DNA of 64,000 bases from Anaerococcus porci (GTDB lineage: Bacteria > Bacillota > Clostridia > Tissierellales > Peptoniphilaceae), in contig NZ_VULQ01000001.1 of NCBI RefSeq assembly GCF_009696575.1, forward strand, positions 124,001 through 188,000, written 5' to 3'. The position numbers and the translations under genes were made by a program. Below, in pieces: positions 47,958 through 56,997 of this stretch. Numbering within the stretch: position 1 is the stretch's first letter; every line of letters starts with the position of its first letter. The notes beneath the pieces were generated by a model that did not search any database, was not told the DNA's origin, and saw only the letters and a list, made by a program, of their open reading frames with translations.

Positions 47958-48830
47958 CTATTTAATTATCTTTTGGAAGAAGTCTTTTATAATGCTATCT
48001 TTCTTATCTTTATAAATTTTTTCAGTTTCAGACTTTTGTTGTTTATAAAATTCTTCTATATTTTTAGATTCTACATTTGCCTTACTTAGAATATCATCAT
48101 ACAATTTAGACGAATCATTTTTTGTCTTTTTATCATACTCCTCATTAAGTTCTATGCTGATTTTATTAACATTGGCCTTCTCATTTTCTAAAATTTTATC
48201 CGTATCATCCCTAAGTTTTTTAGTTTCTTTATCAATATTATAGATATCTCCAAGAGCCTGCTTATTTATTTCAATATCAGGATCATTTTCTTTTAAGTGA
48301 ATAATTAATGATGGTATTGATTCATAATTATTTTTTAATATAAATCTACCGTCCTTGCTTACTTCACCAAGTCTATACGAAAAATAATTAAGTTTTTGTA
48401 CCTTATTTATATCAATATCTTCATTTTCTAATGCTCTTAAATTTCTAATGTATTCTTCAAGTTTTATATTTCTTTCTTCTAACTTTTTCTTTTCATTAAT
48501 CTTTTCATCTAATATATTATAAAGATATTCAAGTTTTTCATTATCAATTTTTTTCCCATGAGTAGAATCTTTTAAGTTAAGAAACTCTTTCATATCTTCA
48601 AGTTTCTTTAAAAAATTAGGGTCTAATTTTTCAAAAGATTCAATATTATTGAAATCTTCAGTTTTTTCAATATTTGCTTCATTTGAAGTTATTGAAAATT
48701 CCCTATTTTGAATCTGTCTTAAAGCATCAACTTGGTCAAATTCATCAATTTCTATTAAATCTTCTAAAAAACTATCTAGATTATCTAACCTTGCCATTAT
48801 ATTGACTAGATGCATTTTTTCTACAGCCAT
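47958..48830 (-). CDS. V/A-type ATP synthase subunit I N-terminal part fused to a G/H-like coiled coil
   Basis: 290 residues, no membrane helix. Residues 1-185 match the start of subunit I in clostridia: AVEKMHLVNIMARLDNLDSF, a long coil, then KLNYFSYRLGEVSKDGRF and SLIIHLKEND. Exactly where subunit I should continue, the chain turns into 90 residues of charged coiled coil (ETKKLRDDTDKILENEKANV ... SIIKDFFQKIIK) that look like a G/H peripheral stalk subunit. No separate G/H gene exists in the operon. The I match is firm; the G/H assignment is inference. Four bases lie between it and ntpC. Confidence 0.75.
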   Translation of the reverse strand: MAVEKMHLVNIMARLDNLDSFLEDLIEIDEFDQVDALRQIQNREFSITSNEANIEKTEDFNNIESFEKLDPNFLKKLEDMKEFLNLKDSTHGKKIDNEKLEYLYNILDEKINEKKKLEERNIKLEEYIRNLRALENEDIDINKVQKLNYFSYRLGEVSKDGRFILKNNYESIPSLIIHLKENDPDIEINKQALGDIYNIDKETKKLRDDTDKILENEKANVNKISIELNEEYDKKTKNDSSKLYDDILSKANVESKNIEEFYKQQKSETEKIYKDKKDSIIKDFFQKIIK

Positions 48831-48833
48831 AAT

Positions 48834-49811
48834 TCACCTCTCTATTATATATTTTTTCTTCTCATCTTTATCAAAACTTTCGTCAAGTTCCAAAAGACTA
48901 ATTAGATTTCTATTAGATATGTCTATCATATCAACAATATAGATTAGTTTTAATAAATCATATTTAGAATTAGCTAATTTTTTTGAAAGTTTTGATAAAT
49001 AATCTTCTTTTGCCTTATAAAAAGTTTTACTAGTTAAAAATAAATCTTTATATTGACTTCCTATTATAAAGTCTTTGAAATTAATTAAATTCATATTAGA
49101 TAATTTTATCAAGTCATCAGACTTAAGATATTTACCTCCTTCAATTAAATAGTTAAACATTTCATTACTATTTATATCAAAGAATCTTATAAGTCTATAA
49201 AGCATCTCTATATTAAATATATCTATTTTTTTTCCTATAAAGTCTCTTAACTCATCTCTTTCATTTTTAGAAAATTTAGAAATTTCTTCTAAGAGGTCCC
49301 TATAATAGAATTTATTCAAAGAATTTGAAGACAAAAATATTAATGAGCTTCTATCCACATTTTCATTTAAAAATGGGAATAAGCTCCTATAATATCTAGT
49401 ATTGTTACTTTTTAAAACAAAATCTTCAAAATCATAGTCTTCTTTTATATCAAAGGCTTTTGAAAACTTATTTTCTTTTATAATTTCCAAGCTATCTTTT
49501 ATATGATTATTTAGCAAAGCTTGTATTATAAGCTGTAGAATTGAAATTTCATATCTAGAAATATATTTAATGAAAAATTCTTTTTCTTCACCCTTTATAA
49601 ATTTCAAAAAAGAATAAAGGTTATCGTATAAATGATTTTCAAGACCGATTTCTAAATCACTTTTACTTGTTAAAGAAGATATTTCCGGATAAAATGATTT
49701 GATAATATCAAGTTTTCTATCTGTATCATCTTCGTATAATAAATCTCTTCTAATGGTCTTATCCGGTAATTTACCTAGTTTTGCCTTTGCTTTAACTACA
49801 TAAGACTTCAT
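48834..49811 (-). CDS. ntpC: V/A-type ATP synthase subunit C
   Basis: 325 residues, all-helical, the family length. Subunit C (d in eukaryotes) is the socket linking the K ring to the D/F shaft. Family cues: an N-terminal YVVKAKAKLGKL start, EKEFFIKYISRYEISILQLI, three repeated helical bundles and a late DLLKLIYIVDMID helix close to the expected C-terminal segment. Similarity is diffuse, and operon position is a large part of the call. It lies 17 nt after miaB. Confidence 0.82.
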   Translation of the reverse strand: MKSYVVKAKAKLGKLPDKTIRRDLLYEDDTDRKLDIIKSFYPEISSLTSKSDLEIGLENHLYDNLYSFLKFIKGEEKEFFIKYISRYEISILQLIIQALLNNHIKDSLEIIKENKFSKAFDIKEDYDFEDFVLKSNNTRYYRSLFPFLNENVDRSSLIFLSSNSLNKFYYRDLLEEISKFSKNERDELRDFIGKKIDIFNIEMLYRLIRFFDINSNEMFNYLIEGGKYLKSDDLIKLSNMNLINFKDFIIGSQYKDLFLTSKTFYKAKEDYLSKLSKKLANSKYDLLKLIYIVDMIDISNRNLISLLELDESFDKDEKKKYIIER

Positions 49812-49828
49812 GTTCTCCTTCTTTCTAT

Positions 49829-51184
49829 CTAGCTTATTAAATCTCCAGATATAGTAAATGATGTGTGATCTGTAATCTTTACCTTTACAAATTTTCCTAT
49901 AAGGCTATTATCAGCCTTAACATGAACTAATTTAAAGGTATCTGTCCTACCGGTCAGCACTTCTCTGTTATTCTTACTTTCAGACTCAAGAAGAACTTCA
50001 ACTGTTTTTCCTAAGTATTCTTTATTTTTCTCATTAAAAATAGGATATAAGGTATCAAGTAGTCTGTCAAACCTATCTTGGACAATCATATCGTTTATTG
50101 GTGTAAGCTTACTTGCCTTAGTGTTTGGTCTAGGCGAGTATTTAAAGGTAAATGCTGAATCAAAACCAACTTTCTTACATACATCAAGTGTTTCTATAAA
50201 ATCTTCTTCATCTTCTGTAGGATAGCCCACAATTATATCCGTAGATATAGATATACCTGGTATTTCTTCTTTTAATTTTAATGCTCTTTCAAGGTATTTC
50301 TCTTTTGTATATTTTCTATTCATATCTTTAAGAACTTTATTAGATCCACTTTGCATAGGTAAGTGAAAATAATTACAAATATTATCATATTTTTTAATTA
50401 CTTTAATTAAATCATCTGATAAATCTTTTGGGTGACTTGTTGTGAATCTTAATCTTTTTAAACCATCAATTTGAGCACATTTTTCTAGTAGTTCAGGGAA
50501 AGTCACATTAAAATCGGACTTATTTCCATAAGAGTTTACATTTTGTCCAAGAAGTGTTACTTCCTTATATCCTTCTCTCACAAGATTTTCTATTTCTTCA
50601 ATTATATGAGAAGGTCTTCTACTTTCTTCTCTTCCTCTTGATTGTGGAACAATACAATATGAACAGAAGTTATCACAGCCTCTCATTATATTTACATAAG
50701 CTTGGAAATTATTTTTTGAGTTGTAATTTACATAGTCATCTTTAACATTATCTTCAGATATATCTATGACTCTTTCTCCGCTTTCTAAATACCTAAATAA
50801 TAAATCTGGTAGAGAATTTATATTTTTAGTACCAAAGATTATATCAACTTCTTTATGTTTTTTTTCTATAACTTCTCTTGCAACACTGGTTTGCATCATA
50901 CAACCTGATACTACAATAATTTTTTCTGGATTTTCTTCCTTTAATTTTTTTAAACTCCCAACTTGACCATATAATTTCAATTCCGCATTTTCACGAACCA
51001 AACAAGTATTAAATAAAATTAAGTCAGCTTCATCTCTATTTTCAGTTTTTTTATATCCTATGTCTTCCAATAAGTATGAAATTCTTTCAGAATCATGTTC
51101 ATTCATCTGACACCCAAAAGTAGTTATATTATATGTCTTGCCTTTAAAATGGTCTTTATAAATTTCATTAGTTTTTAATTGCAT
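49829..51184 (-). CDS. miaB: tRNA-2-methylthio-N6-dimethylallyladenosine synthase
   Basis: 451 residues from ATG 51184, which has AAGGAG four bases upstream; the TTG at 51202 is upstream of that site. A radical SAM methylthiotransferase that thiolates A37 of tRNAs reading UNN codons. N-terminal UPF0004 domain with three cluster cysteines (TFGCQMNEHDSE, NTCLVRENAE, VSGCMMQ), radical SAM CDNFCSYC, and C-terminal TRAM domain (TGRTDTFKLVHV). The gene precedes the ATP synthase operon on the same strand. Confidence 0.95.
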   Translation of the reverse strand: MQLKTNEIYKDHFKGKTYNITTFGCQMNEHDSERISYLLEDIGYKKTENRDEADLILFNTCLVRENAELKLYGQVGSLKKLKEENPEKIIVVSGCMMQTSVAREVIEKKHKEVDIIFGTKNINSLPDLLFRYLESGERVIDISEDNVKDDYVNYNSKNNFQAYVNIMRGCDNFCSYCIVPQSRGREESRRPSHIIEEIENLVREGYKEVTLLGQNVNSYGNKSDFNVTFPELLEKCAQIDGLKRLRFTTSHPKDLSDDLIKVIKKYDNICNYFHLPMQSGSNKVLKDMNRKYTKEKYLERALKLKEEIPGISISTDIIVGYPTEDEEDFIETLDVCKKVGFDSAFTFKYSPRPNTKASKLTPINDMIVQDRFDRLLDTLYPIFNEKNKEYLGKTVEVLLESESKNNREVLTGRTDTFKLVHVKADNSLIGKFVKVKITDHTSFTISGDLIS

Positions 51185-51200
51185 ATTTCTCCTTACAGGC

Positions 51201-51226
51201 AAAAAAGAGATGATAAAATCACCTCT
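51201..51226 (-). terminator. Terminator after ispH-S1
   Basis: Arms AGAGGTGAT (51226-51218) and ATCATCTCT (51214-51206), one G-U pair, three-base loop, six T. It ends the 16-gene run that begins at efp. Confidence 0.8.
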
Positions 51227-51237
51227 TTCTTGTACAA
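51210..51237 (-). promoter_or_regulatory. Possible miaB promoter nested in a terminator
   Basis: TTGTAC (51237-51232), 16 bp, TATCAT (51215-51210), where the -10 is part of the second terminator arm. Transcription would begin about 20 nt before the miaB ATG. It is the only promoter-like match upstream of miaB and the ATP synthase genes. Confidence 0.35.
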
Positions 51238-51254
51238 TTGTATTTTATCAAATA

Positions 51255-53330
51255 TTATTCATCTGAAGATTCTTCATCAATCTCAATACCTGATAGCATT
51301 TCTTCAATAGCAAATCCAATGTTGTTATTTAAATCATTATCCCCAAAGTCATCACTTGATTCCTTTTGAGCTGATTTTCTTTTAGCTTTTGCATTAAATC
51401 TGTTTTTATTATCATTGTTATCACGTCTTCTTGGTTTTCTTTCACTTCTTTCTGGAGCTTCTTTTAAAGCTTTGATTGATAAACCAATTTTTTCTTCTTC
51501 TGGATCAATGCTTAAGATTTTAACTTCAACTTCATCTCCAACATTTAACTCATCAGATGGTTTTTCAACGTGGTCCCATGATATTTCAGATACGTGAATT
51601 AATCCTTCAACTCCATCTTGTACTTCTACAAAAGCACCAAAGTCTAATAAATTAACCACCTTACCTGTTATAACATCTCCTACTTCATGTGTATTTACAA
51701 ATTCTGTAAATGGCTTTTCGAGTAGTTGTTTTCTACCAAGGGAAATTCTATTCTTTTCTTTGTTTAATTTTAATATTTTAACTTCTATATCATCACCGAT
51801 ATTTAATACATCTCTTGGATACTCTACCCTTGTCCAAGCAATATCAGATACATGAAGTAAACCATCAAGGCTTCCTATTTCTATAAATGCACCAAAATCT
51901 GTTAATCTTGCTACTTTACCTGTAATTACTTGTCCTTCTTCAAGCTCATCCCATTGTTCGTCTAATTTCTCTTCAACAATATCTTTTCTTGAAAGAACTA
52001 AACGATTCTTTCTTTCATCAATTGATATTATTTTAAGATCCCAATGTTCCCCAACAAACTTTTTAAAGTTTTTAACAAAATATGGGGCTATTTGACTTGC
52101 TGGAACAAAGCCATTGATACCCATAACTTTAACTGTTAGTCCGCCTTTGTTAGAGCCTACCACATCACCTTTAACAGTTTCTTTGTTTTCGTACGCATCT
52201 CTAAGGGCCTTCCAGTTTTTCATTCCTTCAACTCTTCTTGTAGATAAGGCTACATTACCCTCACCATCATCAAGCTTAATAACATAAACTTCTACTTCTT
52301 GACCTACTTCAAAATGATTTTTTGGATTTTCTCTTTCTTCTTCAGTCATTTCATCAAGCTTTACAATACCATCTGCACGATATTGAATGTCGACAAAAAC
52401 TTCATCATCTTTTACATCAATAATTGTACCTGTAACAACATCCCTTGGGTATATTTTTTTCATACTGTCATCAATGCTGTTCATTAATTCTTCATTTGTT
52501 AAATCATCCATCCTATTTACTACCTCCTCGATAACCGAATCTGGTGTGGACGCACCAGCGATTACCCCTATTATATTAAATTTTGAGAGCTTTTGCAAAG
52601 GTAGATCTTTAACAGTTTCAATTCTAAGAACATTTTTACAATACTTTTGTGCAATTTGATAAAGTTTGTTTGTATTTGAACTATTAAAACCACCGATAAC
52701 AATCATACAATCAACCTTCTTAGAAAGACTAAGACATGCTTCTTGTCTAAGTCTTGTAGCGTTGCAGATTGTGTTTTCTATTACTACATCATCATTCGTC
52801 TTCTCTAACTCATGAGCAATATTCTCAAAAAAATCAATTCTGTTTGTTGTTTGACTAACAACATATAGTTTTGATATATTTGTAATATTTTTTGCTTCAG
52901 TCTCATCTTTTACTATTATACCATTATTTACATAAGATGCCATAGCTTTTATTTCAGGATGTTCCTTATCTCCAACAATTACTATTTGATATCCATCATC
53001 TTCTTTTCTTTTGATTTTCTTATATATATTTATTAATACAGGACAGGTAGCATCAACAACATTGTTTGAATTTTTTTTTAGCTCATCCTTAAGTTTTTGA
53101 CTTATGCCATGACTTCGTATAATAATATTAGCATTTGAAATTTCTCTTACTTTATTCTCATCAATTACCTCTACTCCCTTATCTTCTAGCATCTTAACTT
53201 GAGTTGGGTTATGAACTAAAGGTCCTAGTGTATATGACTTATTTTCTTTATTACTTTCATTGTTTGCAAGTTCCACACTTCTTCTTACTCCACCACAAAA
53301 TCCCGAATTTTCAGCTACTATTACTTTCAT
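51255..53330 (-). CDS. ispH: IspH fused to ribosomal protein S1-like domains
   Basis: 691 residues. Residues 1 to about 280 are 4-hydroxy-3-methylbut-2-enyl diphosphate reductase, the last step of the MEP isoprenoid path, with [4Fe-4S] cysteines Cys12 (FCGGVRRSV), Cys96 (DATCPV) and Cys189 (NTICNATRLRQ). From about 295 four S1 RNA-binding domains follow (for example GKVARLTDFGAFIEIGSLDG and GKVVNLLDFGAFVEVQDG), then an acidic and basic tail. The fusion is known in clostridia. The S1 part probably stands in for ribosomal S1. ATG overlaps plsC by 4 nt. Confidence 0.95.
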   Translation of the reverse strand: MKVIVAENSGFCGGVRRSVELANNESNKENKSYTLGPLVHNPTQVKMLEDKGVEVIDENKVREISNANIIIRSHGISQKLKDELKKNSNNVVDATCPVLINIYKKIKRKEDDGYQIVIVGDKEHPEIKAMASYVNNGIIVKDETEAKNITNISKLYVVSQTTNRIDFFENIAHELEKTNDDVVIENTICNATRLRQEACLSLSKKVDCMIVIGGFNSSNTNKLYQIAQKYCKNVLRIETVKDLPLQKLSKFNIIGVIAGASTPDSVIEEVVNRMDDLTNEELMNSIDDSMKKIYPRDVVTGTIIDVKDDEVFVDIQYRADGIVKLDEMTEEERENPKNHFEVGQEVEVYVIKLDDGEGNVALSTRRVEGMKNWKALRDAYENKETVKGDVVGSNKGGLTVKVMGINGFVPASQIAPYFVKNFKKFVGEHWDLKIISIDERKNRLVLSRKDIVEEKLDEQWDELEEGQVITGKVARLTDFGAFIEIGSLDGLLHVSDIAWTRVEYPRDVLNIGDDIEVKILKLNKEKNRISLGRKQLLEKPFTEFVNTHEVGDVITGKVVNLLDFGAFVEVQDGVEGLIHVSEISWDHVEKPSDELNVGDEVEVKILSIDPEEEKIGLSIKALKEAPERSERKPRRRDNNDNKNRFNAKAKRKSAQKESSDDFGDNDLNNNIGFAIEEMLSGIEIDEESSDE

Positions 53331-53926
53331 TTAACCTTCCTTTTGTATAATAAATTATGATTTTCATATATTTTCTCATAAGTTTCATCCATAATCTTGC
53401 TCATAGCATCTTTTGATTTAAGTTCTTTAAAATCAGATATTTCTATAGGTTTTTTTATATATAAGTTAGTTTTTTTTAATATTTTGTATTCTGATATTAT
53501 CTCTATTGGTAATATATTTGTATTTGATTTAAGAGCAATAAAGCCTGCTCCGTCTTTCACATTTTCTCTTTTTATTTCTTTTACCCTAGTACCCTCAGGA
53601 AATATACCTAAAATTTGTCCTTTTTTCAATACCTTAATAGAATTTCTTAAAACCCCTAAATCCTTGCCATCCCTTTCAACAGGATATGCCCCAAGCAAGT
53701 CTAAAAATTTTCTCAAAAATGGATTTTTAAAAAGTTCTTTTTTGGCTAAGAAGTGTATTTGTCTATTTAATGATACAGCAACAAAGATGGGATCTAACAT
53801 GCTTTTGTGATTAGCACATACTATAAATTTATTATCTTTTGGAAGATTTTCTATGCCATGAACATTTATCCTATATAAAGGAATTATAATAAATTTTATT
53901 AAAATATAAAAAAATCTATAAAACAT
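53327..53926 (-). CDS. plsC: 1-acyl-sn-glycerol-3-phosphate acyltransferase
   Basis: 199 residues with an N-terminal hydrophobic anchor. It adds the second acyl chain to make phosphatidic acid at the membrane. The HX4D motif is in CANHKSMLDP, the substrate motif is IFPEGTR, and GAYPVERDG is also typical. It lies between cmk (11-nt overlap) and ispH-S1, the common cmk-plsC-ispH/S1 arrangement. Confidence 0.92.
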   Translation of the reverse strand: MFYRFFYILIKFIIIPLYRINVHGIENLPKDNKFIVCANHKSMLDPIFVAVSLNRQIHFLAKKELFKNPFLRKFLDLLGAYPVERDGKDLGVLRNSIKVLKKGQILGIFPEGTRVKEIKRENVKDGAGFIALKSNTNILPIEIISEYKILKKTNLYIKKPIEISDFKELKSKDAMSKIMDETYEKIYENHNLLYKRKVK

Positions 53927-54566
53927 CTTCTTTATCCATATAACTTATAATTTTACTGACTACTTCTTCTATACTTAAATTTGAAGAATCTATTACATAT
54001 GCATCATCTGCTTTTTTTAAAGGAGATATCTCTCGATGAGAATCAATGTAATCTCTTTTTATAATATCGTCTTTTATTTCATCTATACTTTTGTTTATCT
54101 CTTTTTGCTCAAAACGTCGTCTAGCCCTTATTTCAGGACTTGCATCAAGATAAAATTTGTATTTTGCATTAGGAAATACAACTGTACCTATATCTCTTCC
54201 ATCTAATATAATGGACTTATTTGAGGCGATTTTTCGTTGAAGTTTTACTAAATATTCCCTTACAGCCATGATTGAAGATACCCAAGATACATTTTCTGTT
54301 ACAAAGCTATCCCTTATTTCTAAGCTTACATTTTTATTATTTAAATATACTTTATTATTTTTTATATCAATATTTATTTTCTCGAGTAATGATTTATTTA
54401 TATTTTCATCTTTCTTAATATTGTTTTCTAGAAAATAAAGAGTAAGGGCTCTATACATTGAGCCTGTATTAAGATAAGATATTTCTAATTTTTTTGATAA
54501 TTCATTTGCAATAGTTGACTTACCAGATCCACTAGGTCCATCAATTGCAATTATATAATTATTCAT
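53916..54566 (-). CDS. cmk: Cytidylate kinase
   Basis: 216 residues. It phosphorylates CMP and dCMP. P-loop AIDGPSGSGKSTIA at the N-terminus, LNTGSMYRAL, DGRDIGTVVFPNA and the RRRFEQKE lid are all present. ATG overlaps the flavoprotein gene by 8 nt. Confidence 0.95.
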   Translation of the reverse strand: MNNYIIAIDGPSGSGKSTIANELSKKLEISYLNTGSMYRALTLYFLENNIKKDENINKSLLEKINIDIKNNKVYLNNKNVSLEIRDSFVTENVSWVSSIMAVREYLVKLQRKIASNKSIILDGRDIGTVVFPNAKYKFYLDASPEIRARRRFEQKEINKSIDEIKDDIIKRDYIDSHREISPLKKADDAYVIDSSNLSIEEVVSKIISYMDKEDVL

Positions 54567-55779
54567 TTTTCCTCCTTATATCATTTGCACAAGCATATCC
54601 TTGGGAAAATGCCACTTGTAAATTATATCCTCCAGTTAAACAATCTACATCAATTACCTCGCCTACAAAATAAAGATTTGGAACTAACTTGGACTCCATA
54701 GTTTTTGGATTAATTTCATTACAGTCAATCCCACCGCTTGTTATTATGGCGGAATTTATATCTTTTAGTCCATCAAAACTTAAGTGAAAAAATTTGATTT
54801 CTTTAATTAATCTATGTCTTTCTTCTTTTGTAATTTGATTAGCCTTTATCCGATTATTTATTTCAGATCTTTCTAATATTATATCTATAAAGGCGTTTAA
54901 AAGTAATTTTTTTAGGATATTTGATATATCTTTATTAGGATTTTTATCAAACTCTCTAAGAAGTCTATTATCAATCTTTTCAAAATCTAAAGCAGGCTTA
55001 AGATCTATATACATTCTAATTACTCTACTCCTATTAATTAAAGATGAGAGTGTTAATACAATTGGACCTGTTATAAAGTCTTTAGCAAAAAGCATATCAC
55101 CAAATTCTTTAAAATCCCCTCTATTTGTTTCTATATTAAGACTTACATTTTTTAAACTTATGCCATTTAATACATTTAAGTTTTTGTCTTTAAAAATAAT
55201 AGGACATAATCCCGGAACTTGATGTATTATTTTATGTGAAAATTTTTTAGCAAACTTATAGCCGTCTCCAGTCGAACCTGTCAAAGGATATGAAAGTCCT
55301 CCAGTAGCTATAACGAGTTTATCAAATTCATAAGCACTTTGACTTGTTTTAACCTTGAATTTATCATCTTTATACAAATCTATTACATTCTCATTAAGTC
55401 TTAAGTTTATATTTTTTTTTCTAATTTGTTTTTCAAATAGTTTTATAACATCATTTGACTTCTCACTTTTTGGAAATACCCTATCTCCTCTTTGTATAGA
55501 TAGTTTTAGATTATTCTTTTCCATATAATCCATAAGGGCATAATTATCAAAGTTTGTAAATGATGAATACATAAATTTCTTATTAACCACTATATTTTCT
55601 AAAAATTCATCAAAAAATTTGGCGTTTGTAATATTACATCTACCCTTGCCTGTTATAAAAAGTTTTTTACCTATCTTATCATTTTTTTCAATTAAGGTAA
55701 TTTCGTTATTTTCAGTTTTTGCATTTATTGCAGTAAATACACCACTTGCCCCTGCACCTATTATTCCTATTTTTTCCAT
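54559..55779 (-). CDS. HI0933/YtfP-family FAD-dependent oxidoreductase
   Basis: 406 residues from ATG 55779, eight bases after the rluB stop; an upstream GTG overlaps rluB. FAD motif IGIIGAGASGVFTAINA at the N-terminus, then GRCNITNA, ATGGLSYPLTGSTGDGY, and the C-terminal VGEVIDVDCLTGGYNLQVAFSQG (shortened here: GGYNLQVAFSQG) of the HI0933 family (BaiN-like). The physiological substrate is unknown for most members. It sits between rluB and cmk, as often seen in clostridia. Confidence 0.88.
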   Translation of the reverse strand: MEKIGIIGAGASGVFTAINAKTENNEITLIEKNDKIGKKLFITGKGRCNITNAKFFDEFLENIVVNKKFMYSSFTNFDNYALMDYMEKNNLKLSIQRGDRVFPKSEKSNDVIKLFEKQIRKKNINLRLNENVIDLYKDDKFKVKTSQSAYEFDKLVIATGGLSYPLTGSTGDGYKFAKKFSHKIIHQVPGLCPIIFKDKNLNVLNGISLKNVSLNIETNRGDFKEFGDMLFAKDFITGPIVLTLSSLINRSRVIRMYIDLKPALDFEKIDNRLLREFDKNPNKDISNILKKLLLNAFIDIILERSEINNRIKANQITKEERHRLIKEIKFFHLSFDGLKDINSAIITSGGIDCNEINPKTMESKLVPNLYFVGEVIDVDCLTGGYNLQVAFSQGYACANDIRRKNE

Positions 55780-55787
55780 ACCTATTC

Positions 55788-56477
55788 CTACAAACACCTT
55801 AAATAATTAATCTCTTCATTGCTAAGTTTGGCATAATCTCCGCTTTTTAGATTACCCAGCTTTATTTTTCCAATTTTAATCCTTTTTAAATCTAATACTT
55901 TCACTCCAAAATATGCAAACATTCTTCTAATTTGCCTGTTAAAGCCTTGATGAATTACAACTTTATATGTATTATCTGACAAATATTCTATATCGGATTT
56001 TGAAGTAATTTCCTTACTAGATAATTTTATAGGATTTTTAAAACTCGATAATTCAGTTTCTGAAAGTTTTTTATTCACTTTAACTATATATATTTTGTCT
56101 ATAACTTTGCTTGGATGAATTAATTTATTTGTTATAGCTCCATCATTTGTTATAAGCATAAGACCATGACTGTCTTTATCAAGCCTACCTGCACAAAAAA
56201 ATCTTTCATCTATATCTATTAAATCATTTAAATCTTTTTTATTGTATGGATCGAAATTTGACGAAATATAACCTATAGGTTTATTTAATTTTAGGTAAAA
56301 CTTATCTTTTATTTCTAAAATTTTTCGATTTACTACAACTTCATCGTTATCTTTTACCATATAAGATAAATCTTCTACCACTTTACCATTTATATAAACT
56401 TGTCCATTTTTTACAAGTTCTTCTGCCTTTCTTCTTGAAGAAATACCAGATTTTGCAATAAATTTATTTATTCTCAT
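55788..56477 (-). CDS. rluB: Pseudouridine synthase RluB-type (RsuA/RluB/E/F family)
   Basis: 229 residues. An N-terminal S4 RNA-binding domain (RINKFIAKSGISSRRKAEEL) is followed by the catalytic domain with GRLDKDSHGLMLITNDG, whose aspartate is catalytic, and GFNRQIRRMFAYFG. It converts a uridine in 23S rRNA (position 2605 in E. coli numbering for RluB). The call to RluB rather than RsuA rests on the scpAB neighbourhood. It overlaps scpB by 14 nt. Confidence 0.88.
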   Translation of the reverse strand: MRINKFIAKSGISSRRKAEELVKNGQVYINGKVVEDLSYMVKDNDEVVVNRKILEIKDKFYLKLNKPIGYISSNFDPYNKKDLNDLIDIDERFFCAGRLDKDSHGLMLITNDGAITNKLIHPSKVIDKIYIVKVNKKLSETELSSFKNPIKLSSKEITSKSDIEYLSDNTYKVVIHQGFNRQIRRMFAYFGVKVLDLKRIKIGKIKLGNLKSGDYAKLSNEEINYLRCL

Positions 56478-56997
56478 CAGATTCTTCCTTAATATCTATC
56501 TTAGGTAATTCTTCTAAACTTTCTATATTAAAATGTTTTAAGAAATTTTCAGTAGTTACATATATAATTGGCTTACCTATTTTATCAAGCCTTCCATTTT
56601 CTTTTATTAAATTCTTAGATAAAAGAGAATCAATAGTTGATTGAGAATTAAGTCCTCTAATTTTGTCAATCTCCGCTCTTGTTATAGGTTGTTTATAGGC
56701 AATAATTGATAAAGTTTCAAGAGATGAGTTAGAAAGTTTACTGCTTGATTTTTTTACAAGCTTTGATATATATTTTTCATGTTCACTTCTTGTTGAAAAT
56801 TGAAATTTACCATCGAAGTTTCTTATAAGTAGTCCACTAGTCTTAATGTTTCTCTCATTTTCCATATCTTTTAGTGCATCTTTTATCTCAGATTTTTTTG
56901 AATCATCAATAATCTTAGCAAGGTCGTCTATATCAATCGCTTCTCCCCATATATAGAGTATTTCTTCAATTATTCCTTTTAAATATTCTCTATCCAT
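56464..56997 (-). CDS. scpB: Segregation and condensation protein B
   Basis: 177 residues, two winged-helix domains. ScpB dimers bind ScpA and regulate the Smc condensin. The family core SNSSLETLSIIAYKQPITRAEIDKIRG is clear (central part SIIAYKQPITRAEI), followed by TIDSLLSKNLIKENGRLD. Start and scpA stop share a base (TAATG). Confidence 0.93.
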   Translation of the reverse strand: MDREYLKGIIEEILYIWGEAIDIDDLAKIIDDSKKSEIKDALKDMENERNIKTSGLLIRNFDGKFQFSTRSEHEKYISKLVKKSSSKLSNSSLETLSIIAYKQPITRAEIDKIRGLNSQSTIDSLLSKNLIKENGRLDKIGKPIIYVTTENFLKHFNIESLEELPKIDIKEESDENK

